Part shown: piece after piece, positions 29,878-40,185 of the stretch | How the letters are laid out: each line of letters starts with the position of its first letter | How positions within the stretch are numbered: position 1 is the stretch's first letter | NCBI GenBank assembly: GCA_036365145.1 | Contig: JAEOAD010000029.1 | Span: 26,830,001-26,894,000, forward strand | Direction of reading: 5' to 3' | Source: Orientallactaga sibirica | Lineage: Eukaryota > Chordata > Mammalia > Rodentia > Dipodidae | DNA length: 64,000 bases | Translations under genes and position numbers: made by a program | The notes under the pieces: model-generated | Databases searched by the model: none | What the model was told of the DNA's origin: nothing | What the model saw: the letters and a program-made list of their open reading frames with translations, nothing else

Positions 29878-30092
29878 AATCATTTTTTATTTATTTGCAG
29901 GCAGGGAGAGATAGTAGAGTGACAGAGAGAGAGAGAGAGAATGAATGGGCATGCCAGGGCCTCTGCAAACAAACTCCAGATGCATGTGCCTTTTTAGGCA
30001 TCTGGCTTTACGTGGGTACTGGGGAATTGAACTCTGGTCATTAGTCTTTACAGGGAAACACCTTAACCACTGAGCCACTGCTACAGATCTAC
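29878..30092 (-). mobile_element. DIP SINE
   Basis: A tgccagggcctctgcaaaca join removes a few central bases. Confidence 0.87.
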
Positions 30093-30099
30093 ACTTTTA

Positions 30100-30448
30100 A
30101 AATTTTATTTATTTGCAAGTAGAAAGAGAGACACAGAGAGAATGGGCACTCTGGGACCTCGAGCCACTGCAAATGAACTCCCGATGCATGTACCACTTTG
30201 TGCATCTGGCCTTACGTGGGTACTGGGACTCAAACTCTGGTTGTTAGGTATTTTTTGGTTTTTCAAGGTAGGGTCTCACTCTAGCCCAGGCTGACCTGGA
30301 ATTCACTATGTAGTCTCCGTGGCCTCAAACTCATGGTGATCCTCCTACCTCTGCCTCCCGTGTGCTGGGATTAAAGGCATGCGCCACCATGTCCAGCTTG
30401 GTTGTTAGGTTTTGCAAGAGCCTTAACTGCCACGCCATCTTTCCAGCC
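30100..30448 (-). mobile_element. DIP SINE split by a B1
   Basis: The halves 30100-30249 and 30399-30448 are separated by the B1, with the repeat tggttgttaggt at both joins. Confidence 0.88.
30250..30398 (-). mobile_element. B1 SINE nested in DIP
   Basis: Full length. The tggttgttaggt TSD shows it is the later insertion. Confidence 0.9.
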
Positions 30449-30467
30449 CTCAGCACTACACATTTTA

Positions 30468-30610
30468 AGTTGTTTATTTATCTGTGCATGCACGTATGCC
30501 TCTTTCCTGGCTTACATTGGTGGCTTGGGAATTGAACTTGGACCAGTAGGCTCAGTAAGTGCCTTTTATTTTTGCAATTCCTTTTAACCACTGGACCACC
30601 TTCCCACCTC
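30468..30610 (-). mobile_element. Old DIP/B2-type SINE
   Basis: Diverged: ttgtttatttatctgtgcat to actggaccaccttcccacc. Confidence 0.55.
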
Positions 30611-30770
30611 TTTTTTTTTTTTTTTTTTGGTTTTTTGAGGTAGGGTCTTGCTCTAGCCCAGGCTTACCTGGAACTCACTATGTAGTTTCAAGGTGGCCTT
30701 GAACTCACGGTGATCCTCTGTCTTCCAAGTGCTGGGAATAAACACCACGTGCGCCACCACACCCAGTTAC
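30611..30770 (-). mobile_element. B1 SINE
   Basis: Full length with a short deletion after gatcctc. Confidence 0.88.
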
Positions 30771-30786
30771 TTTTTCTTTTTTAATT

Positions 30787-31650
30787 TTAATTTTTTTTAT
30801 TGACAACTTCCATAATTATAGACAACCTCCCGTGGTAATTCCCTCCCTCCCCCACTTTCCCCTTTGAAACCCCACTCTCCAACATATCCCTTCCCCCCCA
30901 ATCAATCTCTCATTTATTTTATTTTATTTTTTTTATTAGAGACAGAGAGAGGGAGAGGGAGAATGGGTGTGCCAGAGCCTCTGGCCACTGCAAATTAACT
31001 CCGGACGCATGTGCCACCAAGTGCATCTGGCTTACATGGGACCGGGAGATTTGAACTGGGTCCTTAGGTTTCGCAGACATGTGCCTTAACGGCTATCTCT
31101 CCAGCCCAGTCTCCCTTTTATTTTGATGTCATGATCTTTTCCTCCTATTATGATGGTCTTGTGTAGGTAGTGTCAGGCACTGTGAGGTCATGGATATCCA
31201 AACCATTTTGTGTCTGGAGGAGCACGTTGTAAGGAGTCCTACCCTTCTTTTGGCTCTTACATTCTTTCTGCCACCTCTTCTGCAATGGACCCTGAGCCTT
31301 GGAAGGTGTGTTAGAGATATTTCAGTGCTGAGCACTCCTCTGTCACTTCTTCTCAGCACCATGTTGCCTTCTGAGTCATCCTAACGTCACAACCATCTGA
31401 AAAGAGAAGCTTCTCTAACCAAAAGTGAGAGTAGCATTGATATATGGGTATGAACATTAAGAGAAGTGCTTACTGGGCAGTTTGGTGAGCACAGTATATA
31501 CATTTAGCCAGACACCAGCATAACCCCTAGGGCTTATGACTACTCCTGTTGTAGGTTTTCAGTATCAGGGATGTATTCCCTCCCATGGTTTCCCCCATAA
31601 CAGACAAGCCACTATTGCACCTGTTGGCTCCTTTGGCCTGGCTGGCCACT
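30787..31650 (-). mobile_element. L1 3' UTR, split by DIP
   Basis: Reverse complement of the 11.2-11.9 kb type: attgacaacttccataatta, then gagaagcttctctaaccaaa. 5'-truncated. Confidence 0.83.
30908..31108 (-). mobile_element. DIP SINE nested in L1
   Basis: Sits between atcaatctctc and agtctcccttttatt of the L1. The head is slightly shortened (acggctatctctccagccc). Confidence 0.88.
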
Positions 31651-31652
31651 TT

Positions 31653-32056
31653 TTCTTTTTTTGAGACAACGTGTCATGTATCCTGGACTGGCCTCTTACT
31701 TGGTATATTGCCTAAAGAAATGATCTTGGGGCTGGAGAGATGGCTTACCAGTTAAGGCATTTGCCTGCAAAGCCAAAGGACCTTGGTTTGATTCCTCAGG
31801 ACCTACGTAAGCCAAATGCACAAGGTGGTACATGCATCTGGAGTTTGTTTGCAGTGGCTGGAGGCCCTGGTGCACCCATTCTTTCTTTTTCTTTGTCTGC
31901 CTCTCTCAGTCTCTCAAATTAATTAATTTTAAAAAAAGTCTGACCTTGAACTTGTTTCAGCTACCACCTGTGATTATAGGGTGCTGGGGATCAAATCCAG
32001 GACCTTCTGCATGTTAGGTAAGTACTCCATCAATTGAGCTACATCTGCAGATCCTA
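31653..32056 (-). mobile_element. B4-like SINE split by DIP
   Basis: The B1-like half starts ttgagacaacgtgtcatgta. After the DIP it resumes with tgattatagggtgctgggga and the ID-like end taagtactccatcaattgag. Confidence 0.65.
31727..31940 (+). mobile_element. DIP SINE
   Basis: Complete, opposite in orientation to its B4 host. Confidence 0.9.
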
Positions 32057-32139
32057 ACAATATATTCATAAGAAAAATAATTATTTATATGTATTTTCCT
32101 ACATTCTCAACCTCCACTACATTCCCATGTGGAAATTTA

Positions 32140-32368
32140 TTATTTTTTAAAATTTTTGTTTATTTTTATTTATTTATTAACGACAGAGAGAAAGAGGCGG
32201 GGGGGGGATGGGTGCTCCAGGGCCTCCAGCTACTGCAAACGAATTCCAGATGCATATGCCACCTTGTGCATCTGGCTTACATGGGTAGTGGAGAATTGAG
32301 CCTTGAACTGGGGTCCTTAGGCTTCACAGGCAAGCGCTTAACCGCTAAGCCATCTCTCCAGCCCTTTA
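32140..32368 (-). mobile_element. DIP SINE
   Basis: Has the gagccttgaactggggtcct B-box variant, also seen at 8990, 36058 and 49105, which marks a subgroup. Confidence 0.9.
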
Positions 32369-32379
32369 ATATTTTTGTT

Positions 32380-32526
32380 GTTGTTGTTTTAGGTAGGGTC
32401 TCACTGTAGCACAGGCTGACCTGGAATTCACTATGTAGTCTCAGAGTGGCCTCAAACTCACTGTGATCCTCCTACCTCTGCCTCCTGAATGTTGTGATTA
32501 AAGGTGTGTGCCACCATACCCAGCTT
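32380..32526 (-). mobile_element. B1 SINE
   Basis: Full length. (GTT)n lies in the tail complement. Confidence 0.9.
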
Positions 32527-33130
32527 TAATATTGTTTTACAAATCTCTTTTAAACATTTGGTTTAATTAAAGACAGACAGATTTTATCTGCTTCTTTATT
32601 CAATCAGTGGTGTTTGCTTGAAGAATGAAACTCCCAGCACCTCACTAAACCCCCTGAAAGTGTTTTGAGGGTCCCTGCATCACACTTTGAAAACCCTAAC
32701 TTTAAGCTTCCTTCAAGCTCTAAACCATTCATTGATTCACTCTCTCATTCATCACTACTGGATCTAAGGGAGCAATCCTGGGATCACTCATGAAACCTAC
32801 CTGAAAAAGATCAGTGCAGCTTGAGTGAGCAGAGCAAGAAGTTAACCTGAGCTGGAGGAGACTGGGAAAGCTTACAAGAGTACAGGAAACTTAAACGGGA
32901 ATTAGGGCCTGCATTTCCTGTGTTTCCAGTCTATAGGACAGCAGGTGTCCCAGAAGCAGGAGTCAATACAGGACAAGGAAGTAGAGATGCCATGGCAGAA
33001 GTCAGGTCCAATCAGATAAGCCCCAGGCTCCTTTCTTTTCCCTTGCAGCCTAGGCTGGCCTTGTGATCCTACCTCAGAATCCTGATTGCTGGAATACTGA
33101 CAGAAGTGTCCCAGCTTGTTCCTCTCTAAT
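32527..33130. other. Unassigned low-repeat stretch
   Basis: No gene or repeat recognised across about 600 bases, one of the longer unique blocks upstream of KCMF1. Confidence 0.5.
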
Positions 33131-33135
33131 AAAAT

Positions 33136-33295
33136 ATTTAGCCAGGTGTGGTGGCACACACATTTAATCCCAGCACTTGGGAGACAGTAGGAAAACTGTT
33201 GTGAGTTTGAGGCCACCCTGAGACTACATAGTGAATTCCACGTCAGCCTGGGCTAGAGCAAGACCATACCTCAAAAAACCAAAACAACAAATAAA
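33136..33295 (+). mobile_element. B1 SINE
   Basis: Full length. A small deletion at gagacagtaggaaaact. Confidence 0.9.
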
Positions 33296-33304
33296 TATTT
33301 TTAA

Positions 33305-33537
33305 AATGCTTTTATTTAAATAAGAGCAAGAGAATGAATGAATTAATGGGTCCTCCAGGGCCTTTCCTGGCCTCAAATTCACAACAGTCCTCCTGCCTCA
33401 GCTTCCCGCATGAGCCATCATGCTTCCCCAATTCCTTTACTTTTGAGGGTGGGTAAGGGGTTTGAGACAAGGTCTTATGTAGTCCAGGCAACTCTGAAAT
33501 TCCGTATGTTGCTGAGGATGACTTTGAACTTCTGATT
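33305..33537 (-). mobile_element. Patch of old B1/DIP remnants
   Basis: A DIP tail piece (33305-33362), a B1 piece (cctggcctcaaattcacaac) and another B1-like piece (gagacaaggtcttatgtagt). The order suggests deletions among stacked elements. Confidence 0.5.
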
Positions 33538-33722
33538 GTCCTTATTTGCAAGCAGAGAGAGGAGACAGAATGGGTGTGCCAGGACCTCCACAGCTGCTGC
33601 AAACGAACTCAACGCATGTGCCACTTTGTGCATCTGGCTATATGTGGGTACTGGTGAATCAAATTTGGGTCATCAGGTTTTGCAGGCAGGCACCTTAACA
33701 AGTAAACCATTCCTCCAGCTCT
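33538..33722 (-). mobile_element. DIP SINE
   Basis: Lacks the TTTA tail complement. The head is mutated (aaaccattcctccagctc). Confidence 0.83.
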
Positions 33723-33739
33723 CTTCTTCTTTTTTAAAA

Positions 33740-33945
33740 TTTTATTTATTTTTAATTGAGACAGAGAGAAAGGGAGAGAGGGAAAGAGAGAGAACGGGCA
33801 CACTGAGGCCTCTAGCCAGTGCAAACGAACTCCAGACACGTGCCACCTTGTGCATCTGGCTTACATGGGACCTGGAGAATCGAACCTGGGTCCTTGGGCT
33901 TCACAGGCAAGCACTTTTACCATTAAGCCATCTCTCCATCCCTCT
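33740..33945 (-). mobile_element. DIP SINE
   Basis: Full length. Confidence 0.9.
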
Positions 33946-33989
33946 TCCTTCTTTTAAAATCACTTTTATTTCTGTATCAATAAAAAGTG

Positions 33990-34117
33990 AAAACCTCTTT
34001 GGAGAGATAGCTTCATAGTTAAGGAGCTTGTTTCAATTCCCCAGGACCCATGGATGCCAGATGCACAAGGTTACGCATGAATCTGGAGTTCTTTTGCAGC
34101 AACTGGTGGCCCTGGTG
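33990..34117 (+). mobile_element. DIP SINE fused to B1
   Basis: The DIP runs to ggtggccctggtgtgc, where it joins a B1 lacking its head (tcatttaatcccagcac). The A-box-side spacer is deleted. Confidence 0.8.
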
Positions 34118-34267
34118 TGCTCATTTAATCCCAGCACTTGGGAGGCCGAGGTAGGAAGATCCCCATGAGTTCAAGGCCACCCTGAGACTACACAGTGAAT
34201 TCCAGGACATCCTGGGCTACAGTGAAACCCTACTTCAAAAGCCAAAAAAAAAAAAAAAAAAAAAAAA
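34118..34267 (+). mobile_element. B1 SINE, head missing
   Basis: Continuous with the preceding DIP. Long A tail (34243-34267). Confidence 0.85.
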
Positions 34268-34342
34268 GTGTTTCAGTTGTGTAGTTGAGCTTTGACAGAC
34301 TTACCCAGAAATGAAAAGAGCATGTTTTCGTCATCTCAAAAA

Positions 34343-34495
34343 AGTCTGCCAAGAGTGGTGGTACATGCCTTTAATCAAAGCACTCAGGAGGCAAAGGTAG
34401 AGGACTGTTGTGAGTTCAAGGCCAGTCTGAGACTACATAGTGAATCCCAGGTCAGCCTGGGCTAGAGTGAGACCCTACCTCGAAAAATAAAAAAA
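34343..34495 (+). mobile_element. B1 SINE
   Basis: Starts gccaagagtggtggta. Otherwise full length. Confidence 0.9.
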
Positions 34496-34599
34496 TTTCT
34501 CTCTGTGGTTAACCCATCATCCACCTCCCCCTAACCCTAACCTCAGACAACTGTTGATGTGATTTCTGTCCCTATGATTTTAAAAAATATTTTATTTAG

Positions 34600-34800
34600 G
34601 GCTGGAGAGATGGCTTAGCTGTTAAGGCACTCGCCTGCAAAGCTGAAGGACCCAGGTTTGATTCTCCAGGACCCACATAAGCCAGACGCACAAGGTGGTA
34701 TATGGTTCTGAAGGAGTTCATTTGCGGTGGCTGGATGACCTGGTGCACCCATTTTTTCTCTCCCTCTTTTCCTCTTTCAAATAAATAAAAGATTTTAAAA
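34600..34800 (+). mobile_element. DIP SINE
   Basis: The centre reads ggtggtatatggttctgaag. Confidence 0.9.
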
Positions 34801-34813
34801 TATTTTATTTGTT

Positions 34814-34960
34814 TGCTGGGTGTGGTAGCGCACGCCTTTAATCCCAGCACTCAGGAGGCAGAGGTACGAGGACTGCCATGAGTTCGAGGCCACCCTGAGC
34901 CTACAAAGTTAGTTCCAGGTCAACCTGGGCCAGAATAAGAACCTACCTCAAGAAAAACAA
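34814..34960 (+). mobile_element. B1 SINE
   Basis: Consensus-like head. The tail grades into an (ATA)n run at 34961-34981. Confidence 0.9.
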
Positions 34961-34969
34961 CCAATAATA

Positions 34970-35147
34970 ATAATAATAATATTTTGGGAGTGAGAGAAAG
35001 AATGGCCATGCCAGGGTCTCTAGCCACTACAAACAAACCCCAGACACATGTGCCACATTGTACAGCTGGCTTATATGGGTCCTGGGGAATTGAACCTGGG
35101 TCCTTTGGCTTTGCAGGCAAACGCCTTAGCCACTCTCTCCAGCCCCT
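34970..35147 (-). mobile_element. DIP SINE
   Basis: Short GA stretch. The head has lost ccatc (ccactctctccagccc). Confidence 0.87.
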
Positions 35148-35278
35148 GGTTTTTTTTTTGTTGTTGTTTTCTGAAACAGTCTTGTTCTGTAACCCAGGAT
35201 GGCCTCAAACTCATGACATGCCTGCCTGTCTCTGGTGTACTGGGAATTCAGGTGTGTCTCACTATACCAGTCCTTCCT
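35148..35278 (-). mobile_element. Old B1-related SINE
   Basis: ctgaaacagtcttgttctgt to tcaggtgtgtctcactatac. Confidence 0.7.
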
Positions 35279-35455
35279 GGTTTTTTTTTGTTTGTTTGTT
35301 TGTTTGTTTTTGTTTTTTTGAGGTAGGGTCTCACTCTAGCTCAGGCTGACCTGGAATTCACTCTGTAGTCTCAGGGTGGCCTTGAACTCACAGTGATCCT
35401 CCTACCTCTGTCTCCCAAGTGCTGGGATTAAAGGGATACGCCACCACGCCCAGCC
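35279..35455 (-). mobile_element. B1 SINE
   Basis: (GTTT)n in the tail complement, then a full-length body. Confidence 0.9.
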
Positions 35456-35580
35456 TGTTTTTTGTTTTGAGGTAGGGTCTCCCTCTAGCCCAGGCTGACC
35501 AGGAACTCACCCTCTAGCCCCAGGTTGGCCTCAAACTCACTGTCATCCAGCCTACCCAGAGTAGAGACCAAAGCCTGGAC
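35456..35580 (-). mobile_element. B1 SINE, head missing
   Basis: Stops after tgtcatccagcctacccaga. Confidence 0.8.
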
Positions 35581-35619
35581 TATAAGCTTCTTTTATTTTT
35601 GAAATGATTGTTTTGTTTT

Positions 35620-35847
35620 CTTTTTTTAAATTTTATTTATTTATTTATTTATTTACAAGCAGAGAGAGATAGAAGAGAGGCAGACAGAGAGAGAATAGGC
35701 ACTCCAGGGCCTCCAGCCACTGCAAACGAATTCCAGATGCATGTGCCCCTTTTGCATCTGGCTTACGTGGGTCCTGGAGAATTGAACCGGGATCCTTTGG
35801 CTTCTCAGGCAATCGTCTTAAGCACTAAGCCATTTCTCCAGCCCTTG
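35620..35847 (-). mobile_element. DIP SINE
   Basis: Full length. Confidence 0.9.
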
Positions 35848-35904
35848 TTTTCTTTTCATATGGCAATATGGCAAGTAAGATTTTGTTTCAGTTATTGGGG
35901 TTTT

Positions 35905-36126
35905 AAAAATATATTTTATTATTTATTTATTTATTTGAGATATAGAAGTAAGCAGGTAGAGAGAGAGAATGGGCACACCAGGGCCTCCAGCCACTGCAAA
36001 AAAACTCCAGATGTGTGCACCCCCTTCTGCATCTGGCTTACATGGGTCCTGGAGAATCAAGCCTTGAACCAGGGTCCTTAGGCTTCACAGGCAAGCGTTT
36101 AACCACTAAGCCATCTCTCCAGCCCA
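35905..36126 (-). mobile_element. DIP SINE
   Basis: Belongs to the gaaccagggtcctta B-box subgroup. Confidence 0.9.
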
Positions 36127-36169
36127 GTTATTGGGTTTTTAAAAATATTTTTTGCTAAAAAAAAAAATA

Positions 36170-36356
36170 TATATTTTTTGCTTATGTATGTATTTTTTTA
36201 TTTGATAGAGAGGGAGAGAGAGAGAATGGGTGTGCCAGGGCCTCCAACCACTGCAGACGAACTCCAGAGGAGTTCCAGGGTCCTGAGGAATCGAACCTGG
36301 GTCCTTTGGCTTTGCAGGCAAACGCCTTAACCACTAAACCCATCCCTCCAGCCCCA
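36170..36356 (-). mobile_element. DIP SINE, centre deleted
   Basis: actccagaggagttccaggg replaces the gatgcatgtgccac block. Confidence 0.87.
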
Positions 36357-36362
36357 GCTATT

Positions 36363-36512
36363 GGTTTTTTTGAGGTAGGGTTTCACTCTAGCCTAGGCTG
36401 ACCTGGAATTCACTTATGCAGTCTCAGGGTAGCCTCAAACTCACACCGATCCTTCTACCTCTGCTTCTCAAATGCTGGGATTAAAGGTGTGTGCCACCAC
36501 ACCTGTCTTAGT
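36363..36512 (-). mobile_element. B1 SINE
   Basis: Full length. Confidence 0.9.
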
Positions 36513-36514
36513 TA

Positions 36515-36660
36515 ATGGTTTTTTGAGTTTATATAACCTAGGTGGGCCTTGAACTACTTGATCCTGCAACCTCAACTCTCCAAATGCTGGGGTTACAACC
36601 TGGCTACTCTCTATGTAGCCTATGATATCCTGGTTCTCCTGCCTCCAGTTACCAAGTGCT
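36515..36660 (-). mobile_element. Old B1-related fragments
   Basis: gagtttatataacctaggtg to aatgctggggttaca, then a second short piece. Confidence 0.5.
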
Positions 36661-36699
36661 AAGAGACTGTGGATATGCTCCTCTTCCCCTTCGGAAGAC

Positions 36700-36828
36700 T
36701 TTTTTGTTTTGTTTTGTTTTTTTGTAGGTAGGGTCTCGCTCTAGCCCAGGCTGTCCTGGAACTCACTATGTAGTCTTAGTGTGGCCTAGTCTGCCTCCCA
36801 GGCACACGCCACCACACCCAACTATTTT
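36700..36828 (-). mobile_element. B1 SINE, centre deleted
   Basis: tggcctagtctgcctcccag joins the two halves. Confidence 0.85.
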
Positions 36829-36949
36829 TTTTTAATTTAATAGACTCACTCCTTATTGAATGAAGGTTATAAAAACCTCATATTTACATGTCCCTGCTTA
36901 ATCTTATGGGAACAGGGAAAAGCAATTACTTTCTTCATTTTCTTTCTCT

Positions 36950-37165
36950 CTTTTTTTAAAAAAATTATTTGAGAGAGGAAAGAGGCAGGCAGATAGAGAC
37001 ATACAGAGAGAAAATGGGTGTGCCAGGGGCTCTAGCAACTGCAAAGGAACCCCAGATGCACGTGCCACCATGTGCATCTGGCTTACATGGGTACTGGGGA
37101 GTTGAGCCTGCGTCTTTAGACTTTGCAGGCAAATGCCTTAACTGCTAAGACATCTCTCCAGCCTC
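36950..37165 (-). mobile_element. DIP SINE
   Basis: Full length, mildly diverged. Confidence 0.88.
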
Positions 37166-37440
37166 CTTTTCGTTCATTTTCTTTTGCCCAATTAAAACAA
37201 TGAAATAACTGTCAAAGAGCTGATATTCCCTGGGAGTTTAGACAAACTTGCATGTTTGCTCTGGTTAACAAAATTAACAAACTCAATATAACAAACCCTT
37301 TAGTGTTTTGATATTTAACATATATTCATTGTACAGAATGATGAGTTCCATTGTAAATTTTTCATGTTTATCATGTACTTTGACCATACTCTTAGCCTAA
37401 CTCTCTTGTGGTCCCCTTCCTCTTCCTAGTCTTTTTAAAA
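37166..37440 (-). mobile_element. Possible rodent L1 remnant
   Basis: tattcattgtacagaatgat, then atcatgtactttgaccatac is reminiscent of a common rodent L1-associated sequence. It may resume after 37842. Weak call. Confidence 0.35.
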
Positions 37441-37675
37441 AAATATTTATTTATTTGACATACAGAAAGAGGGAGGGAGGGAGGGAGGGAGGGAGGGGGA
37501 ATGAGAGAGAGAGAGAGAGGGAGAATGGGTACACCAGGGCCTCCAGCCACTGCAAACGAACTCCAGACACATGTGCCCCCCTGTGCATCTGGCTAATGTA
37601 GATCCTGGGGAATCGAACCTGGGTCCTTTGGCTTTGCAGGCAAATGCCTTAACCACGAAGCTATCCCTCCAGCCC
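37441..37675 (-). mobile_element. DIP SINE
   Basis: (GGGA)n in the GA stretch. It shares the outer repeat ctcttcctagtctt with the adjacent B1. Confidence 0.9.
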
Positions 37676-37685
37676 AATGAGAAAT

Positions 37686-37842
37686 TCTTTTTTTTTTTTC
37701 CCCAAAGTAGGGTCTCACTCTAGCTCAGGCTGACCTGGAATTCACTATGTAGTCTCAGGGTGGCCTTGAACTCACAGTGATCCTCCTACCTCTGCCTCCC
37801 AAGTGCTAGGATTAAAGGTGTGTGCCACCGCACCTGGCTCTC
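37686..37842 (-). mobile_element. B1 SINE
   Basis: Full length. Its right flank repeats ctcttcctagtctt found left of the DIP at about 37422. Confidence 0.9.
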
Positions 37843-37879
37843 TTCCTAGTCTTCTACTTTCTGAAAGTCACTACTTTTT

Positions 37880-38056
37880 AATTTTCTTTTTCTTTTTTTT
37901 TTTTTTTTTTTTTTTTTTTGAGGTAGGGTCTCACTCTAGCCCAGGCTGACCTGGAATTCACTATGTAGTCTCAGGGTGGCCTGGAACTCACGGCGATCCT
38001 CCTACCTCTGCCTCTTGAGTGCTAGGATTAAAGGTATGCGCCACCATGCCTGGCTC
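37880..38056 (-). mobile_element. B1 SINE
   Basis: 40-base T tract (A-tail complement), then a consensus-like body. Confidence 0.92.
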
Positions 38057-38069
38057 GTTTTTTTTGGGG

Positions 38070-38209
38070 GGGGGGGGCAGAGAGAAGAGAAAGAATGGGC
38101 GTGCCAGGGCCTCCAGACACTGCAAATGAACTCCAGACACATGTGCCCCCTTGTGCATCTGGCTTTGCGGGCAAATGCCTTAACTGCTAAGCCATCTCTC
38201 CAACCCTGG
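38070..38209 (-). mobile_element. DIP SINE, B-box region deleted
   Basis: catctggctttgcgggcaaa joins across the lost segment. Preceded by a G run at 38068-38078. Confidence 0.87.
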
Positions 38210-38601
38210 AAGTCACTTCTTTTGCTGGCTGAGATAACTCTCCAGCATTTTACCTGACTCTGCCTTAATCTTTAATCTATACAAATTCATGTAACTTATA
38301 AAGGCATCATTCACTCAAGAGATAGAGGAAAGAGCTGCAGTACCCATCTTTACAGCCCAAGAAATCCAGGCAGCTGGTTGGTACCCAGCGTATGTGCCCA
38401 GAATGTAAAGTGCTGAGACAGGGTTCCACCCAGGGTGAAGAAACACTCACTATTGTTGGCTAGGTCTGTTTTTCTGTATCCCACCAATCCCCACTTAGGC
38501 CTATGTTGGCTTTCTTCCTCCAACAATGGAGCTGGACAAAATCTACACACATGCAATGAAATATTTCAAGTGACAAAGTCCTCATTTAAACCTTAAACAG
38601 G
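38210..38601. other. Unassigned stretch
   Basis: No repeat or exon recognised. Confidence 0.45.
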
Positions 38602-38690
38602 GTATTGAGATGCCTCCAGCATTGAGCAGTGGAGGATCAGCAGTTCAAGATCATGGTTGGCTACAAGAGACTGTCTCAATTAAAAAATAA
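38602..38690 (+). mobile_element. Old B1-related fragment
   Basis: gatgcctccagcattgagca to agagactgtctcaatt. Confidence 0.45.
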
Positions 38691-38697
38691 AATAAAG

Positions 38698-38932
38698 GGG
38701 GCTGAAGAGATGGCTTAGCGGTTAAAGGCTTGCCTGTGAAGCCTAAGGACCCCGGTTCAAGACTATTCTTCAGGACCCACGTAAGCCAGATGCACAAGGG
38801 GGCACATGCATCTGGAGTTTGTTTGCAGTGGCTGGAGGCCCTGGCCTGCCCGCTCTCTCTCTACCTGCCTATTTCTGTATCTCTCTCTTTCAAATAAATA
38901 AATAAAATATTTAAAAAATAAAATAAAAACCT
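38698..38932 (+). mobile_element. DIP SINE
   Basis: Full length. The B-box region is partly altered (ggttcaagactattct). Confidence 0.9.
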
Positions 38933-38933
38933 A

Positions 38934-39090
38934 GGGCTGGAGATGGCTTAGTGATAAGGCCTTTGCCTGCAAAGCCAAAGGACCCATGTAAACCATATAA
39001 ACAAGGTGGCACATGGGTCTGGAGTTTGTTTGCAGAGGCTGAAAGACCTGGCATGCCCATTCTCTCTCAAATAAATAATTATTAAAAACC
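38934..39090 (+). mobile_element. DIP SINE, B-box region deleted
   Basis: aaaggacccatgtaaaccat skips the usual gattccccagg. No CT tract. Confidence 0.83.
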
Positions 39091-39107
39091 AAAACAAAAC
39101 TATAGTT

Positions 39108-39330
39108 TAGGGGCTGGAGAGATGGCTCAGTAGTTAAGGCACTTGCCTACAAAGCCTCATGGTCCTGGTTCAATTCCCCAATAACCACAGAAAAGCCATA
39201 CCCATCAAGTAGCATGCATCTAGAGTTCTTTTGCAGCTGCTGGAGGCCCTGGTGCACCCACTCTGTCTCCATTCTCTTTATCTCCCCCTCTGCTTGCAAA
39301 TAAATAAGCAAATAAGGTTAAAAAACCTAT
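39108..39330 (+). mobile_element. DIP SINE, diverged
   Basis: Complete in outline. The centre reads ccatacccatcaagtagcat. Confidence 0.87.
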
Positions 39331-39433
39331 AGTTAATGTATCACTAGTTAAAACCATATCTAGTCTCTTGGGTAGGCAGGAGTGATGTATTACTTTTCTT
39401 TAAGATGAGCTAAAGTGTCTTTGAAAACAGGAG

Positions 39434-39765
39434 TCTCAGCCTGGGGTGGTGGCACATGCCTTTAATCCCAGGACTTGGGAGACAGGGGTAGGAAGATCGC
39501 CGTGAGTTCAAGAACACCCTGAGGGGGCTGGAGAGCTGGCCTAGCGGTTAAGGCGCATGCCTGCGAAGCCCAAGGATCCAGGTTCTATTCTCCAGGTCCC
39601 ACGTAAGCCAGATGTACATGGTGGCACATGCATCTGGGAGTCCATTTGCAATGGCTAGAGGCCCTGTATACCCATTCTCTTTCTCTAATAAATAAAATCC
39701 TAAAAATAAATAAATAAATAAAAAACACCCTGAGACTACATAAAGTAAATTCTAGGTCCCTCCCC
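39434..39765 (+). mobile_element. B1 SINE split by DIP
   Basis: Halves 39434-39523 and 39735-39765. The 11-base repeat aacaccctgag at both joins marks the DIP insertion. Confidence 0.88.
39524..39723 (+). mobile_element. DIP SINE nested in B1
   Basis: Complete, with the TSD aacaccctgag (39513-39523 and 39724-39734). Confidence 0.92.
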
Positions 39766-39805
39766 CCCAGGGCTGGGATTAAAGGCTTGTGCCACCATGC
39801 CCGGC
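39766..39805 (-). mobile_element. B1 head fragment
   Basis: agggctgggattaaaggctt to catgcccggct. Confidence 0.75.
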
Positions 39806-39900
39806 TATGCCCATTTTAAAGACACAGAAGTCAGGGCAATGAGGTTCAATCTTTTGATCCACGTCACACAGCCGGTAACATGGTGGACAGGATGGAAAAA
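39806..39900 (-). mobile_element. MIR-like SINE fragment
   Basis: cccattttaaagacacagaa, then ccacgtcacacagccggtaa. Confidence 0.5.
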
Positions 39901-39975
39901 AACAAAAAACAAAAAACGCCAAAGCAAGCAGTACCCTGGAACCCAATTTCAGTAGACATTGCCTGGAAACTTGAT

Positions 39976-40008
39976 GGGGCGGGCGCGGGGGGGCGGGGGG
40001 AGGGAGAA
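39976..40008. repeat. G-rich tract
   Basis: Several G runs (ggggcgggcgcggggg then ggcggggggaggg), a G-quadruplex-capable stretch just before the CpG island. Confidence 0.7.
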
Positions 40009-40054
40009 AAGGTACCATTTCAAGCGATCAAAAAACAGAGTTAAGTACTAAAAC

Positions 40055-40185
40055 CCCCCAAAAGGGAAGCAGGCTCAGCAAGGTGAAGTAACTTGTCCCG
40101 GGTTACACAGTGATCTATGAGCACCAGAATCCTAAGCTGCTGTGTCTCAACCTCAAGACTTGTCTACTTCAGCAGGCCACACCAC
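40055..40185 (-). mobile_element. MIR-like SINE
   Basis: aagcaggctcagcaaggtga, then agtaacttgtcccgggttac. Positioned at the left shore of the CpG island. Confidence 0.5.

Noticed and set aside
33536..34018. 160-codon open frame
   Set aside because: It reads through two antisense DIP SINEs; the repeated ANELQTRATLCIWLTW-type text appears wherever DIP is translated.
34526..34541. Telomere-like ccctaaccctaacc
   Set aside because: Only two units in unique context, too short for an interstitial telomeric array.
35608..36081. 157-codon open frame
   Set aside because: Translation of two antisense DIP copies and their TTTA tails.
1..40000. TMSB10, the expected upstream neighbour of KCMF1 in human
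   Set aside because: I looked for a thymosin-like coding exon and found none. It is presumably left of the window.
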